DNA of 64,000 bases from Paenibacillus oralis (GTDB lineage: Bacteria; Bacillota; Bacilli; Paenibacillales; Paenibacillaceae), in NCBI RefSeq assembly GCF_003863965.1, contig NZ_RRCN01000002.1, positions 250,569-314,568 of the forward strand. Reading direction: 5' to 3'. The position numbers and the translations under genes were made by a program. The notes below the pieces were generated by a model. The model was not told the DNA's origin, did not search any database, and saw only the letters and a program-made list of their open reading frames with translations. The first letter of the stretch is position 1, and every line of letters begins with the position of its first letter. Below, piece by piece: positions 1-8,178 of the stretch.

Positions 1-42
1 TTTAATGAAGTCGCGCAACTGTTGTTTCGTCCAAAGTCCCAT
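1..42 (-). CDS. N-terminus of a transposase-like protein, cut by window edge
   Basis: Only the first 14 codons are visible (MGLWTKQQLRDFIK), reading off the left edge. The start resembles that of one IS256/mutator-type transposase group, which begins with a short MGxxxKxxLRxFIKE segment. An in-frame ATG 30 bp further upstream exists, but the GGGAG ahead of this ATG favours the shorter form. The assignment rests on a short stretch and my recollection of the family. Confidence 0.35.
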   Translation of the reverse strand, partial: MGLWTKQQLRDFIK

Positions 43-99
43 GTATTCTCCCAACCTTTCTATTAGTTCCATTTTAATAGGTTTTGGAGTTTACACAAA

Positions 100-481
100 C
101 TATTTTACAGACTCCCCTGCTGCATAACGTTCACGTTCACCAGCAGTTGGAACGATCATCAATTTTTGCTCCTGCCAAGCCCCAGACCTTTTTTAACATA
201 GCTTTACCAGAGACAAGTGATTCTCTTTTTAAAAGGTGCACCTATCTGGAGTTCGTTCTACAACCTTATGGCTTGTAGCTTTGATCTTGCTGTTACCGCC
301 GAAAAGCTGAACGAAGTCTACTCGCTGCTTGTTAATCCAATTTAGTTTGATTTCCTCCTCTTTAGCTCGTCCAGCAATGTTCCGTACTACACGACTCCAG
401 TGGGTTAGAAAGGGCAACTTCTAACTGTTGTACGATCTCATTCCGAACCTTCTGGGCCTTATCTTTCCTATCTGCTTCCAT
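100..481 (-). pseudogene. decayed small gene
   Basis: The minus strand keeps coding-like stretches in different frames. It starts MEADRKDKAQKVRNEIVQQL, then shifts frame to a lysine-rich stretch containing NWINKQRVDFVQLFGG, and shifts again to end in a PTAGERERYAAGESVK-like tail. At least two frameshifts separate them. I do not recognise the family. The position beside a transposase fragment suggests mobile-element debris. Confidence 0.35.
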
Positions 482-828
482 GATCTGTTACAACCCGCAA
501 ATAGCCGTTAGTCTGATTCGAGGTACTTTTTTTCGCTTACATTCAAATAAAATTAGGATAACATTTCGCTACCAAAATTGATACTATATTGATAGATAGC
601 AAGTATAACTGCGACTATTTTGTGGTTTGTAGACATTCAATTCAATAAGGACTTTTTTATGAGGGTAGGGGTGATGGCTGCAGCCAATGGGAAAAGACTA
701 TCTACCCTAGCTCTATTTTAACCTGTACTCCCGAGTATCCCTGAAACCTTTCAACATAGCCCAGTATTAGGGATAAGTGAAGAGGATAAACTGCGTGTAA
801 AAATAAACGAAAGGATGGTGGACTGGAG

Positions 829-1059
829 ATGATACATTTCACCGATCATGCTCTGAAAAGATGTAAAGAACAAGGCATAAATAAGTTTGCGTTGCTAAAA
901 GAGTTGAAGGAGCTACCTCCAACCACTGGTCGCTGGATATCAAAGTACGGCCATACAATTATATTAAAGATTGACGGCAATGACATGATAGTTGTAAATG
1001 TAATTGGTTTGAATAAATACAATCGTAGAAGTTTGCATAAGGGAAGAAAAACATTTTAA
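829..1059 (+). CDS. small DUF4258-like protein
   Basis: This 76-aa protein begins MIHFTDHALKRCKEQGI, the FTDHAxxRxxERGI start typical of DUF4258-type small basic proteins, which share a RelE-like size and charge. The middle (KYGHTIILKIDGNDMIVVNVI) alternates like beta strands, and the C-terminus is basic. A GGTGG/GGAG stretch lies just ahead of the ATG. No antitoxin-like partner sits next to it. A toxin role is possible but not shown; hypothetical protein is the safe label. Confidence 0.55.
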   Translation: MIHFTDHALKRCKEQGINKFALLKELKELPPTTGRWISKYGHTIILKIDGNDMIVVNVIGLNKYNRRSLHKGRKTF

Positions 1060-1172
1060 AGAAGCATTTCGTTGTTCATTCTCTTGAAGATCACTTGAAG
1101 GGACAAGCACGAGAGACTTTATTGGTATCTTACTCGCTACATTAATTATCTTTGTAAAATAAAATTATCGCG

Positions 1173-1188
1173 TTGATACGAATATCAA
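1173..1188. promoter_or_regulatory. candidate operator palindrome
   Basis: TTGATACGAATATCAA is an inverted repeat (TTGATA/TATCAA around 4 bp) upstream of the membrane-anchored protein gene. No regulator is assigned. Confidence 0.25.
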
Positions 1189-1236
1189 TACGATTTCATG
1201 ATTAAATAAAGACTTGGGAAGAGTGAGTGTATAAGT

Positions 1237-1587
1237 ATGAAGAGAAGAAATAGATTCTGTATTTTTGCTTTAGGGCTACTGACGTGCGTGTTTCTCTTTA
1301 TCCATATAATAAGTTCTGATGATCTTCATACAAGTGCCGATGGTAGCGATTTTCTTGTATGGAAAAAGCATGCTGATCAGGCTCATCTCCAAATAAGAAG
1401 AGTGCCTACATCTTTTCAATTGTTATCATTGGAAACATATTTTGATGTTTCTGTTTCACCTAGTGATTGGAATCGTGTCTCGGAGGGCTACATTGCCAGA
1501 CTGGTGATAGATGAAAGAACTATGGATAGCAAGGTCATTTATGTTTATGATGGCCCTTGGGACCCTCTGACCCTTTTGCGTTTTTAA
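1237..1587 (+). CDS. hypothetical membrane-anchored protein
   Basis: This 116-aa product has a basic N-terminus (MKRRNRF) and one hydrophobic segment at about residues 7-26, so it is a membrane-anchored or secreted protein. The rest is hydrophilic with no motif I recognise. The 66-bp gap to the kinase-like gene downstream on the same strand allows co-transcription. An inverted repeat TTGATA-n4-TATCAA about 50 bp upstream of the start could be an operator. Confidence 0.5.
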   Translation: MKRRNRFCIFALGLLTCVFLFIHIISSDDLHTSADGSDFLVWKKHADQAHLQIRRVPTSFQLLSLETYFDVSVSPSDWNRVSEGYIARLVIDERTMDSKVIYVYDGPWDPLTLLRF

Positions 1588-1652
1588 AGGCTCATATCTA
1601 TTTTATGAGGAGCATAGATATCATAACAATATAAAAACAAATTATAGGGGGA

Positions 1653-2372
1653 ATGGAATTGGAATTGTCAAATCTTAATTTTGTTAATGATATAGAAGAG
1701 GGAGCCAAAGAATTAATTACCCGCTACCATGAGACTGGGAACACTGACGGTTTTGACATAATTGAAGCCAAAAGCGCACATGGGATAATATATCGTGTCG
1801 TAGGTTATCCTTATGTAATTAAGGAATATAAGCAGCAGGCGGAGAGTTATCAGGAGCGGTTTATCATAAGTCAATTAGAGGACTGCCCCTACAGTCCGCG
1901 ATTGTATGCATATGTAGAAAATAAATTTATAGTTTTGGAATATATTGAAGGTTTAACGATACAGCAATATCTACAAGAATTTTATACATTACCCCAAGGA
2001 TTCTATGACGACTTAAGAGATGCCTTGTATGAAATCGCATGGGTAGCAAATTTCATACTTGGTGACATGAAAATTGAAAGTACTGTAATTATAAACCGAG
2101 AAACAGGATCTATAAAACTTATAGATTACGTGGTTGGAGACACAGTTGATTTTCCGGATGAAGTAGTTCTTTACATGGCACATAAAAATTACCTTCAATT
2201 TCTTTCTTTAATGAAGGAATCCAACTTGTTTAATACTAATCAAGAGGCAAAAGAATTATTACTTGATGCTTTGTATAAACAAGAAGAACGTGATGTAGAT
2301 TACTTTATTGCAACTAATTGCAGAGATATACTATCCGTATTTGAAAGGCGTAAATTACATAACATGGGATAA
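1653..2372 (+). CDS. divergent protein-kinase-like fold protein
   Basis: This 239-aa protein follows the kinase order. There is a small-lobe stretch with a lysine in YVIKEYK (about residues 53-59), a hinge-like IVLEYIEGLTI (about 90-100), a catalytic-loop-like LGDMKIESTVII (about 135-146) and LIDY at about 155 in place of DFG. The usual HxD histidine and loop Asn are replaced (LGD, ST), so activity is doubtful. Aminoglycoside-phosphotransferase and Ser/Thr-kinase-like families are the nearest match by pattern. AGGGGGA precedes the ATG, and a strong terminator follows. Confidence 0.5.
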   Translation: MELELSNLNFVNDIEEGAKELITRYHETGNTDGFDIIEAKSAHGIIYRVVGYPYVIKEYKQQAESYQERFIISQLEDCPYSPRLYAYVENKFIVLEYIEGLTIQQYLQEFYTLPQGFYDDLRDALYEIAWVANFILGDMKIESTVIINRETGSIKLIDYVVGDTVDFPDEVVLYMAHKNYLQFLSLMKESNLFNTNQEAKELLLDALYKQEERDVDYFIATNCRDILSVFERRKLHNMG

Positions 2373-2407
2373 GCGGATCTCGTAGAGTACTCTCCCCATG
2401 AGACAAG

Positions 2408-2448
2408 GTCACCCCCCACTTCACCTTAGGAAGAGGGGGCTTTTTTGT
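2408..2448 (+). terminator. rho-independent terminator
   Basis: A hairpin pairing CCCCC-CTTC with GAAG-GGGGG is followed by CTTTTTT. It lies just after the kinase-like gene and before the convergent minus-strand gene. Confidence 0.7.
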
Positions 2449-2467
2449 TCAGAATCCGAGATGTACC

Positions 2468-3178
2468 TCAGTTGTGGATATACCTAATATGCTGATTGTT
2501 ATAGCGAACCCACTCATCACTTGTCGGGGCAAATCTCAACGTGTGATCCTGCCATTCTCCATCAGTTTTCAAAAGTGCTTCACCAGGTAATAGATGTTCA
2601 GAATCAGTATAATACTTGGATCGGAAAATAAGAACGTTTTTAAAATGCTTGTCGACCAGGGAAGAGTAGAATTCAGAAATTTTAGCAACCTCATTGCTTG
2701 TGCCGATTACAGTGATATTGCTCTCATTAAGAGTGTTAAACCATTTGCTTAGATCGTCTGGTTGGACTGAAGAAAACAATAGATCAACCCTATCAATAAC
2801 AATGTATTGGTATTGTGCAGGGCTAACATTAACTAATTTCGAAAGAAATTTTTCAGCCCAATCATTTTTGTCCGGCGGTAAAAACGTAACATTAGTTATT
2901 CTATTTTCACATTGAAGGTCATTAGTAAAATTCGGTGCGGGAACGTTCTTACCGCCTACTGATTTGACGTAAGGAATAAACTCTCCACTAAAATCAATCG
3001 AAAGAACGGTACGACCGTCAACTACCACTTGATCAATTACATTCTTTATGGCCAACATACGACCACTATTGATGTCTCCGACAAGCAATAGGTTAGTAGA
3101 AAATAAGTCTGCTTTTAAAGCACCCTTGACCGAATCAGAATAAAAAGCATTTTGTGAATTAATTTTGATGCTGTTCAT
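2468..3178 (-). CDS. degenerate P-loop (HerA/TraG-like) ATPase-like protein
   Basis: The start is placed at MNSIKINSQ because AGGAGGA lies just upstream; the frame stays open above it. The product is 236 aa. It has a Walker-A-like LLLVGDINSGRM (Lys and Ser/Thr of GKS/T replaced), a strand TVLSIDFSGEF, and a Walker-B-like YIVIDRVDLLF. This order fits VirD4/TraG/HerA-type proteins, but the nucleotide site looks degenerate. Two hairpins sit upstream, between it and the quorum-sensing pair. A pseudo-ATPase or partner role is inference. Confidence 0.45.
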   Translation of the reverse strand: MNSIKINSQNAFYSDSVKGALKADLFSTNLLLVGDINSGRMLAIKNVIDQVVVDGRTVLSIDFSGEFIPYVKSVGGKNVPAPNFTNDLQCENRITNVTFLPPDKNDWAEKFLSKLVNVSPAQYQYIVIDRVDLLFSSVQPDDLSKWFNTLNESNITVIGTSNEVAKISEFYSSLVDKHFKNVLIFRSKYYTDSEHLLPGEALLKTDGEWQDHTLRFAPTSDEWVRYNNQHIRYIHN

Positions 3179-3225
3179 GAGTAAGCTTCCTCCTATGTTT
3201 TTGTGATAAGAAGATAAGAAAGAAA

Positions 3226-3269
3226 AAGCACCTCGGAATAAACCTAAAAAGGCTTTATCCGAGGTGCTT
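3226..3269 (-). terminator. intrinsic terminator/attenuator hairpin
   Basis: AAGCACCTCGGA pairs with its complement TCCGAGGTGCTT, and on the minus strand the hairpin ends in a T run. It lies 48 bp ahead of the ATPase-like gene, so it would attenuate that gene's leader or end an upstream transcript. A hairpin with the same stem (AAGCACCTC) occurs at 56606-56649. Confidence 0.6.
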
Positions 3270-3355
3270 CCCCGTTCAAGTATTCTATTATTAACATTGT
3301 AACATCCAAAATAATGTATGTCACTATTCATAGGGATATACCTCTGTTTGAAACA

Positions 3356-3402
3356 AACTGTTTAAATGAGTAGGCACTTCATGTGCAGAATATTAGGAGA
3401 CT
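3356..3402. repeat. leader repeat, copy A
   Basis: It shares the pattern TTAATGAGTA-GCxCT-TG-CAGAATAT-AGGAG with the stretch 185 bp further right, in the same orientation. Each copy is followed on the minus strand by a hairpin, so the leader consists of a duplicated unit. Confidence 0.4.
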
Positions 3403-3479
3403 AGGATGTTGTTCAGATGTCTGAATATTTAAATGTGACCGAAGTGATCTGAGCAATAATTACTTAATGAAAATTTAAA

Positions 3480-3520
3480 AGACGCTTACCAGGGCAATGT
3501 TCCCTTAGCGTAAGCGTCCT
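3480..3520 (-). terminator. intrinsic terminator/attenuator hairpin
   Basis: On the minus strand, AGGACGCTTAC pairs with GTAAGCGTC followed by TTTT. The leader repeat just upstream (minus direction) contains GCGCTTAC, which could compete with one stem arm; this is an attenuation-like layout, but inferred. Confidence 0.5.
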
Positions 3521-3540
3521 CTTTTTGATACAACTCTACT

Positions 3541-3588
3541 CTGCTTTAATGAGTAAGCGCTCCCGTGTCAGAATATAAGGAGGCCCAT
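3541..3588. repeat. leader repeat, copy B
   Basis: Second copy of the leader unit seen at 3356-3402. It contains TTTAATGAGTAAGCGCTCC and AATATAAGGAGG. Confidence 0.4.
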
Positions 3589-3601
3589 CCCCCGTTAGAA
3601 T

Positions 3602-3745
3602 TCAACCTGCTCCTACCCCATGATGATTAGTAGTAATTTCAGGTTTGGTCATGTTCCCGATAGGAGTAAGAATTGTAACAACCGGGGTTATTGCGAAAAC
3701 AGCAAAGTTACACAGGGCTACCAACAAAATCAGTTTCTTTTTCAT
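3602..3745 (-). CDS. secreted signalling pro-peptide, Alo/Phr type
   Basis: This 47-aa ORF begins MKKKLILLVALCNFAVFA, a clear signal peptide (lysine-rich start, hydrophobic core, AVFA end). It ends in a polar tail, KPEITTNHHGVGAG. Its start lies inside the 3' end of the TPR regulator in another frame (38-bp overlap), with GAGGTG ten bases ahead of the ATG. This is the classic RRNPP layout: a receptor followed by an overlapping exported pro-peptide cut to a short C-terminal signal. The HHGVGAG end resembles HG-rich ends of arbitrium-like Alo peptides of Paenibacillus. The mature length is not known. Confidence 0.75.
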   Translation of the reverse strand: MKKKLILLVALCNFAVFAITPVVTILTPIGNMTKPEITTNHHGVGAG

Positions 3746-5102
3746 TCAGTTTTTGCACCTCGCTAATTAATGTTTTATACCGAAATTTTGCATCTTTATT
3801 TGCGAAATCTCGATATTGTTCAAACAGCCCTACACATTTAAGCATATCGTGTTCACTGTGAATTTCAATAGCGAATGCTAAACTATCCAAGACATATTTT
3901 AGCCCTCGATCATACTCGTTTTTCTTCAAATAATAGGTTCCTAAACCTGATAACAAGCCTACAAAACGATCATCAGTATATTGCACGCTAATTTTCCCAA
4001 GACGACTTTGTTGTTCTTGATGTCTTAAAAATGACTCATATTGTTCAAGTATAGAATCAATGTTAATATTGAATTTGTTAGCTGCAATCACGATTTCACA
4101 TAAAGCTATAAACACTTCATTTTCCCTGGTTGAAATATAGTTCAAGTATTCTGGTAGAACCTCGACCTTCCCGGACAATAATTGATACGTGTAACGGTTG
4201 CCTTCAGCCCATTCCTGAAACTGGTAGATTACAGCCTTTTCGTCTTCATTCGGCTTCTTAACCCAGCTACAATCCGTATACAAGGAAACATAGTGCAATG
4301 CGTCCTCATATCTGCCAAATTCAAAATGGGTTACACCTAATATCAAATAAGCATACAAAATATAAAAAATAATCTGATTTTTTATTTCTTGCGGTTTTTT
4401 ACTTCCATTCAATTCATAGTGAACCGTCGCTCTGATTTTTAGCTTTTCCGCCAGTCCCGCTAACTTGTCCCAACGGCGAAGTGAAGCAAACACATTGATT
4501 AATCCAATTAGCGCATCCAATTGGTACTGCTCTTCCAGTCGATCGACAAAATACTCAAAATGTAAAGCCTGTGCTAAATTCTTATTCTGGTCCTTAGATA
4601 GCCCTAACGTAAATAACCGGTATTGGCAAAGCGCCAGACGTTCAGAATGCTGTCTCTGTTCACTTTCCGCAATAGATTCGTAAAGTATAATAGCCGCTTC
4701 CCGCTTTCCTTCTTGAAAAAACTTTTCAGCCAGATTAAATAGCAAAGGTATGTAAGAAAGATTATCCATCATTAATCTAACTACTTGCATGATACAATCG
4801 AGCTTGTTCAAGCCGGCACTACGTTGCAAAAAAGGACCAATCCTACGCCAATCCGGGCTGGCATGAAAAAAACATTCATCGATATACATTTCATAAAAAT
4901 ATCCTTCCGGTAGTCCCATTCCCGCTGTGATCCGGTCAAGCTGCTGCATGGCAATGGGGCGATGACCGTTGATAATACCACTTAACGTTCCGGAATTGAT
5001 CTGCGTTAGTTCTGAAAATTGATTTAACGTCATGTTATTACTTCTCAGAAAATCCTCCAGCCGATCACGAATCGTTGTCGTCACTTTGTTTAACGTTTTC
5101 AA
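3708..5102 (-). CDS. RRNPP/Alo-like HTH-TPR quorum-sensing receptor
   Basis: The product is about 464 aa. An XRE-type HTH lies near residues 20-60 (FLRSNNMTLNQFSELTQ, SGTLSGIINGHR). After a linker come repeated helical hairpins typical of TPRs (EKFFQEGKREAAIILYESIA; LRRWDKLAGLAEKL; YYLKKNEYDRGLKYVLDSLA). Known RRNPP receptors (AimR, PlcR, Rap) bind a re-imported peptide in the TPR groove. I chose the TTG start because AAAGGAGGT lies immediately upstream; an ATG seven codons earlier lacks one. The overlapping secreted pro-peptide downstream supports the call. Confidence 0.8.
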   Translation of the reverse strand: MKTLNKVTTTIRDRLEDFLRSNNMTLNQFSELTQINSGTLSGIINGHRPIAMQQLDRITAGMGLPEGYFYEMYIDECFFHASPDWRRIGPFLQRSAGLNKLDCIMQVVRLMMDNLSYIPLLFNLAEKFFQEGKREAAIILYESIAESEQRQHSERLALCQYRLFTLGLSKDQNKNLAQALHFEYFVDRLEEQYQLDALIGLINVFASLRRWDKLAGLAEKLKIRATVHYELNGSKKPQEIKNQIIFYILYAYLILGVTHFEFGRYEDALHYVSLYTDCSWVKKPNEDEKAVIYQFQEWAEGNRYTYQLLSGKVEVLPEYLNYISTRENEVFIALCEIVIAANKFNINIDSILEQYESFLRHQEQQSRLGKISVQYTDDRFVGLLSGLGTYYLKKNEYDRGLKYVLDSLAFAIEIHSEHDMLKCVGLFEQYRDFANKDAKFRYKTLISEVQKLNEKETDFVGSPV

Positions 5103-5342
5103 ACGGACACCTCCTTTGCTCATTTATGGAATATAAAACCATATATTTCTATATTATTGTTTTATTAAACAACGGTCAATAGGTAAATAAGGAAAAATGT
5201 GTAACATCACCAAATAAAATTAAAGTCTGTTCCGTTATCCATACCAAAAAAGATTTAAGCAGAAGCTAGTGCTATATCCCCCTCGCAGCTCATAAAACAT
5301 CCAAGCAAAAATTTCCTTTGTATAACATTGTGACCTTGACAT

Positions 5343-5363
5343 ATAATATAGGAACAAATGTTC
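5343..5363 (+). promoter_or_regulatory. -10 element and LexA (SOS) box
   Basis: TATAAT is followed within a few bases by GAACAAATGTTC, a match to the Gram-positive LexA/DinR box GAACRNRYGTTC (one central base differs). It sits at the expected transcription start of the polymerase operon, so LexA would block initiation until DNA damage. Confidence 0.75.
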
Positions 5364-5381
5364 TTGCGGGGGGAGGAACGT

Positions 5382-6662
5382 ATGAAGTTTGATATCGCCA
5401 AGTTTCCGCGGCATGACATCTTTTGCATTGATTTTAAGTCCTATTATGCTTCAGTTGAATGTGTCATAAGGGGCCTAGATCCTCTTAATGCTTACCTTGT
5501 AGTGGTTGGCGATTTATCTCGTCGGGGTTCTGTGGTTCTGGCCGCAAGTCCTCGGATGAAAAAGGAGTATGGTATTAAAACTGGTTCCCGACATTATGAA
5601 ATTCCACAGCTTCCACATATTCATGTAGTCGAAGCACGGATGCAGACCTACTTAGATTATTCGATGCAGGTACCGCGAATCATAAATCGCTATGGTCCCG
5701 TGGAGTGCATATCAATTTACTCCGTTGACGAATTATTTTACGTATACGACTCACATAACCTATTCGGTGACAAGTGGACCGTCGCTAAGTCTATACAAGA
5801 CTCCATAAAATTTGAACTCGGACTGCCGATTGCGATCGGAATGGGACAAAACTACTTCCAGGCAAAAAGCTGCCTTGATTGCATTGCAAAAAATAGCGTA
5901 GAGAGTAACTACATTGCCGAGGTCACCTACGAGACATTCCCAACTAAAATGTGGCATTTCCCTATTCGTGATTGCTGGGGAGTGGGGCGTCGTATGGATC
6001 GCAATCTCAATCGGCTTGGTATTTACACCATTGGAGATCTTGCAAACGCCAATATCGCCAAAATGAGATCCAGATTTGGCGTCATCGGTGAACAGCTAGT
6101 CCTGCATGCCCGCGGGATTGATTTCACAGATCCTTATTACCGGCCCGAACTAAAGCATCATGCGATCATACAAAAAGGACATGGTAGCGGGATAACACTT
6201 TTAAGGAACTACTACGCCGCAGAAGTAATCACAGCTCTGCTTGATCAAGTAGATGAAGTCGCTCGTCGGGCGAGGGCAGTTAAGACGGCTGGACGGACCA
6301 TTAGCCTTGCAATTGGTTATTCAGACGACGTTGGCGGCGGGGGATTTAGTAAATCTCGAACAATAGCATCACCAACGAACTTAACTCAAAAAATATTTGC
6401 AGTATGCAAAGAACTGTATTATGAGAACGCCGATATTGGCCGGCCAGTACGGAATATTCATGTTAGCCTAACCAATCTTACTAATGATGATATCGTGCAA
6501 CTTGATTTGTTCGAGGATGATACTAAGGATCGTAAACTTGCTTCGACCATAGACGATATTCGGAAAAGGTTCGGTATTGGTTCAGTGTTCTGGGCCCGTA
6601 GTCTCACCGATGGCGGAACAGTCCTTGACCGAAGTAAAAAAATTGGAGGTCATAAGGCATGA
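5382..6662 (+). CDS. Y-family translesion DNA polymerase (UvrX/YqjW-like)
   Basis: The 426-aa protein has palm residues in DIFCIDFKSYYASVE (about 13-27) and YSVDELF with the catalytic Asp-Glu near residue 119. An HhH-like thumb segment follows (WGVGRRMDRNLNRLGIYTIGDLA), then a little-finger region with LTNLTNDDIVQLDLFEDD near the C-terminus, a clamp-binding-like QLDLF. These are features of the ImpB/MucB/SamB branch found on Bacillus prophages and plasmids. GGGGGAGG precedes the ATG. It overlaps the YolD-like gene by 4 bp and is preceded by a LexA box, so it is SOS-induced error-prone synthesis. Confidence 0.9.
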   Translation: MKFDIAKFPRHDIFCIDFKSYYASVECVIRGLDPLNAYLVVVGDLSRRGSVVLAASPRMKKEYGIKTGSRHYEIPQLPHIHVVEARMQTYLDYSMQVPRIINRYGPVECISIYSVDELFYVYDSHNLFGDKWTVAKSIQDSIKFELGLPIAIGMGQNYFQAKSCLDCIAKNSVESNYIAEVTYETFPTKMWHFPIRDCWGVGRRMDRNLNRLGIYTIGDLANANIAKMRSRFGVIGEQLVLHARGIDFTDPYYRPELKHHAIIQKGHGSGITLLRNYYAAEVITALLDQVDEVARRARAVKTAGRTISLAIGYSDDVGGGGFSKSRTIASPTNLTQKIFAVCKELYYENADIGRPVRNIHVSLTNLTNDDIVQLDLFEDDTKDRKLASTIDDIRKRFGIGSVFWARSLTDGGTVLDRSKKIGGHKA

Positions 6663-6985
6663 ATGATCGAGGCCGAATTAAGTGGAGTCCTTTTCTTATT
6701 CCAGAGCATAAAAAACTTATAGCACAATTTTACGAATCCGAAGAGGATGTAAATCAACCGGAACTCGATGAGCAAGTGCTTGAAATTCTTCAGGAAACCA
6801 TTCAAAACGCTATTGAACTATGCAGTGAAGTGCGGATTAATTATTATCGCGGAAGGCGAAACAGATCAATTTACGGAACAATAAAAAAAGTCGACCCATT
6901 AACAAAGGTACTTACCATAGCTGAAGTGGATGGGGCAGAATTCCGGATTCCATTTCAAGAAATTACAGATATAGATATAGTATAG
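6659..6985 (+). CDS. YolD-like protein
   Basis: This 108-aa protein begins MNDRGRIKWSPFLIPEH and has a central helix plus a C-terminal strand-rich part (VRINYYRGRRNRSIYGTIKK, VDGAEFRIPFQEITDIDIV), the pattern of the YolD-like family. Its start overlaps the polymerase stop in ATGA, so the two are translationally coupled. In Bacillus, YolD-like genes accompany UvrX/YqjW polymerases, and a UmuD-like accessory role has been proposed. No autoprotease motif is visible. Confidence 0.85.
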   Translation: MNDRGRIKWSPFLIPEHKKLIAQFYESEEDVNQPELDEQVLEILQETIQNAIELCSEVRINYYRGRRNRSIYGTIKKVDPLTKVLTIAEVDGAEFRIPFQEITDIDIV

Positions 6986-7290
6986 TCTCTGTTTTCTAAG
7001 CTGCTATAGACGCGTAGCTGCGGTGAAGAAGACGGTAAAAGGGGATATCTCATCGCTTTACTGAAGTATGAGTGTTAAACTATCCCAAATCACCTAGAGC
7101 AATAACTTCAAATCATGCGGTGGACTATTAATCTAGGTGGATTGCCGATTGCCTTCCTAATCTGATTACGGGTATAATTAGATCGATAAGCTTCTATGTT
7201 ATATCATTAAGCCTTTATTCTGGTCTAAAAGCTGTAAAACTACCTCGTGGGGCAGCGAGAGTGGTTTTACATAATTAATGAGGTGTGTTT

Positions 7291-7461
7291 GTGGATAGAA
7301 ATAAAATAGAATTAAATTTAGATGAACAGATGTATCCTCTTTCTCTTGATGGCAAAAAAGTAACACCAGCAGAATGTGTAATCATGATTGAGACAGTAAG
7401 GACAATGAGAAAAGAAAAAATGTATAAAGAACAGTTGAAGAAAAATAAAAAAGAAATGTAG
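7291..7461 (+). CDS. small charged hypothetical protein
   Basis: A 56-aa product from a GTG start with GAGGTG eight bases upstream. It begins (M)DRNKIELNLDEQMYPLSLDG and ends in a lysine-rich helix. An imperfect inverted repeat (GTAAAACTACCTCG/CGAGAGTGGTTTTAC) lies in the leader 30-60 bp upstream, and a terminator-like repeat follows. No family recognised; good start signals make it likely real. Confidence 0.5.
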   Translation: MDRNKIELNLDEQMYPLSLDGKKVTPAECVIMIETVRTMRKEKMYKEQLKKNKKEM

Positions 7462-7478
7462 GTTACCGAAAAAATTTC

Positions 7479-7565
7479 ATTTTGAGAATCCTTATTATAT
7501 AAGGGTTCTTTTTGTATATTAAGGATAATTGTATCATTTTTTTTGTGATGCAATTATCCTCATGT
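7479..7565. repeat. transposon-end-like repeat, copy 1
   Basis: It contains AATCCTTATTATATAAGGGTTCTTTTT, then GGATAATTGTATCA, eight or nine T, and TGATGCAATTATCC. This is the same order, inverted, as copies near 9.8, 19.5, 25.6 and 28.3 kb: two facing 14-15-bp motifs around an A/T spacer, then an AT-rich 18-20 bp and a CTTATAAAATAAGG motif. The AAGG stem plus T run can also act as a terminator for the small gene upstream. Confidence 0.6.
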
Positions 7566-7767
7566 AATTGGAGAATTACACAGCCACGGGTATAATGACG
7601 TGAAATTTTTTGACGTAATTATAATTTAATTTGAAAATCATGAACTGCTAACATACATCCCATAAACACTTCTTTCTAAGATCATTTTACCAGCCATACA
7701 TTTTTTTAACATTACTATGATATTATTGAATATAACTAAAACTATTTGAAGATGCGGGAGGGAGAGT

Positions 7768-7803
7768 ATGAATGAACTAACAGAATGCCCATCGAGCGAA
7801 TAA
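7768..7803 (+). pseudogene. gene start truncated by a GC-rich insertion
   Basis: A good ribosome site (GGGAGGGAG) precedes ATG, but after 11 codons (MNELTECPSSE) the frame stops exactly where the GC-rich island begins. It looks like the stub of an interrupted gene. Confidence 0.35.
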
Positions 7804-8030
7804 GGACCGCATCCGGCGCCGGCGATCGACACGTGCACCGCGCGGATGACTCATCGGAAGGAGCGATGGGCGGCAGCCTCGCTCCCGCATGCCGGATACA
7901 CCGTATGGGACTGCCTATGCACCGGCACCGCGCCGCGTTCGAGTACTCCAAGCGGAACGAACGGGCATCGCAGCATCCATCGCACCACCGCACACCATCA
8001 CCGGCGGTCTGTTGTGCCGCACATGAACTT
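7785..8030. repeat. GC-rich island in AT-rich DNA
   Basis: About 245 bp of visibly GC-rich sequence sits between AT-rich flanks. It opens in several frames on both strands with arginine/serine-rich translations but no recognisable protein. Its sharp edges suggest an insertion or a non-coding repeat. Confidence 0.35.
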
Positions 8031-8178
8031 TACTCTTTATTTCACATTTAAAGGCATGAACATATGTTGAAAATAAACCTGTGTTGAGTCTTGGCGAAAT
8101 AAACAGTAAACAATGGATACAAGTGTTTTGCCAAATCTATGAATAAGGTTCTATTCTTGAAAAACAGGGGGAACAAAA

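Noticed and set aside
3190..3600. T-box or known riboswitch upstream of the P-loop-like gene
   Set aside because: No T-box consensus or conserved riboswitch core was seen; only repeats and hairpins.
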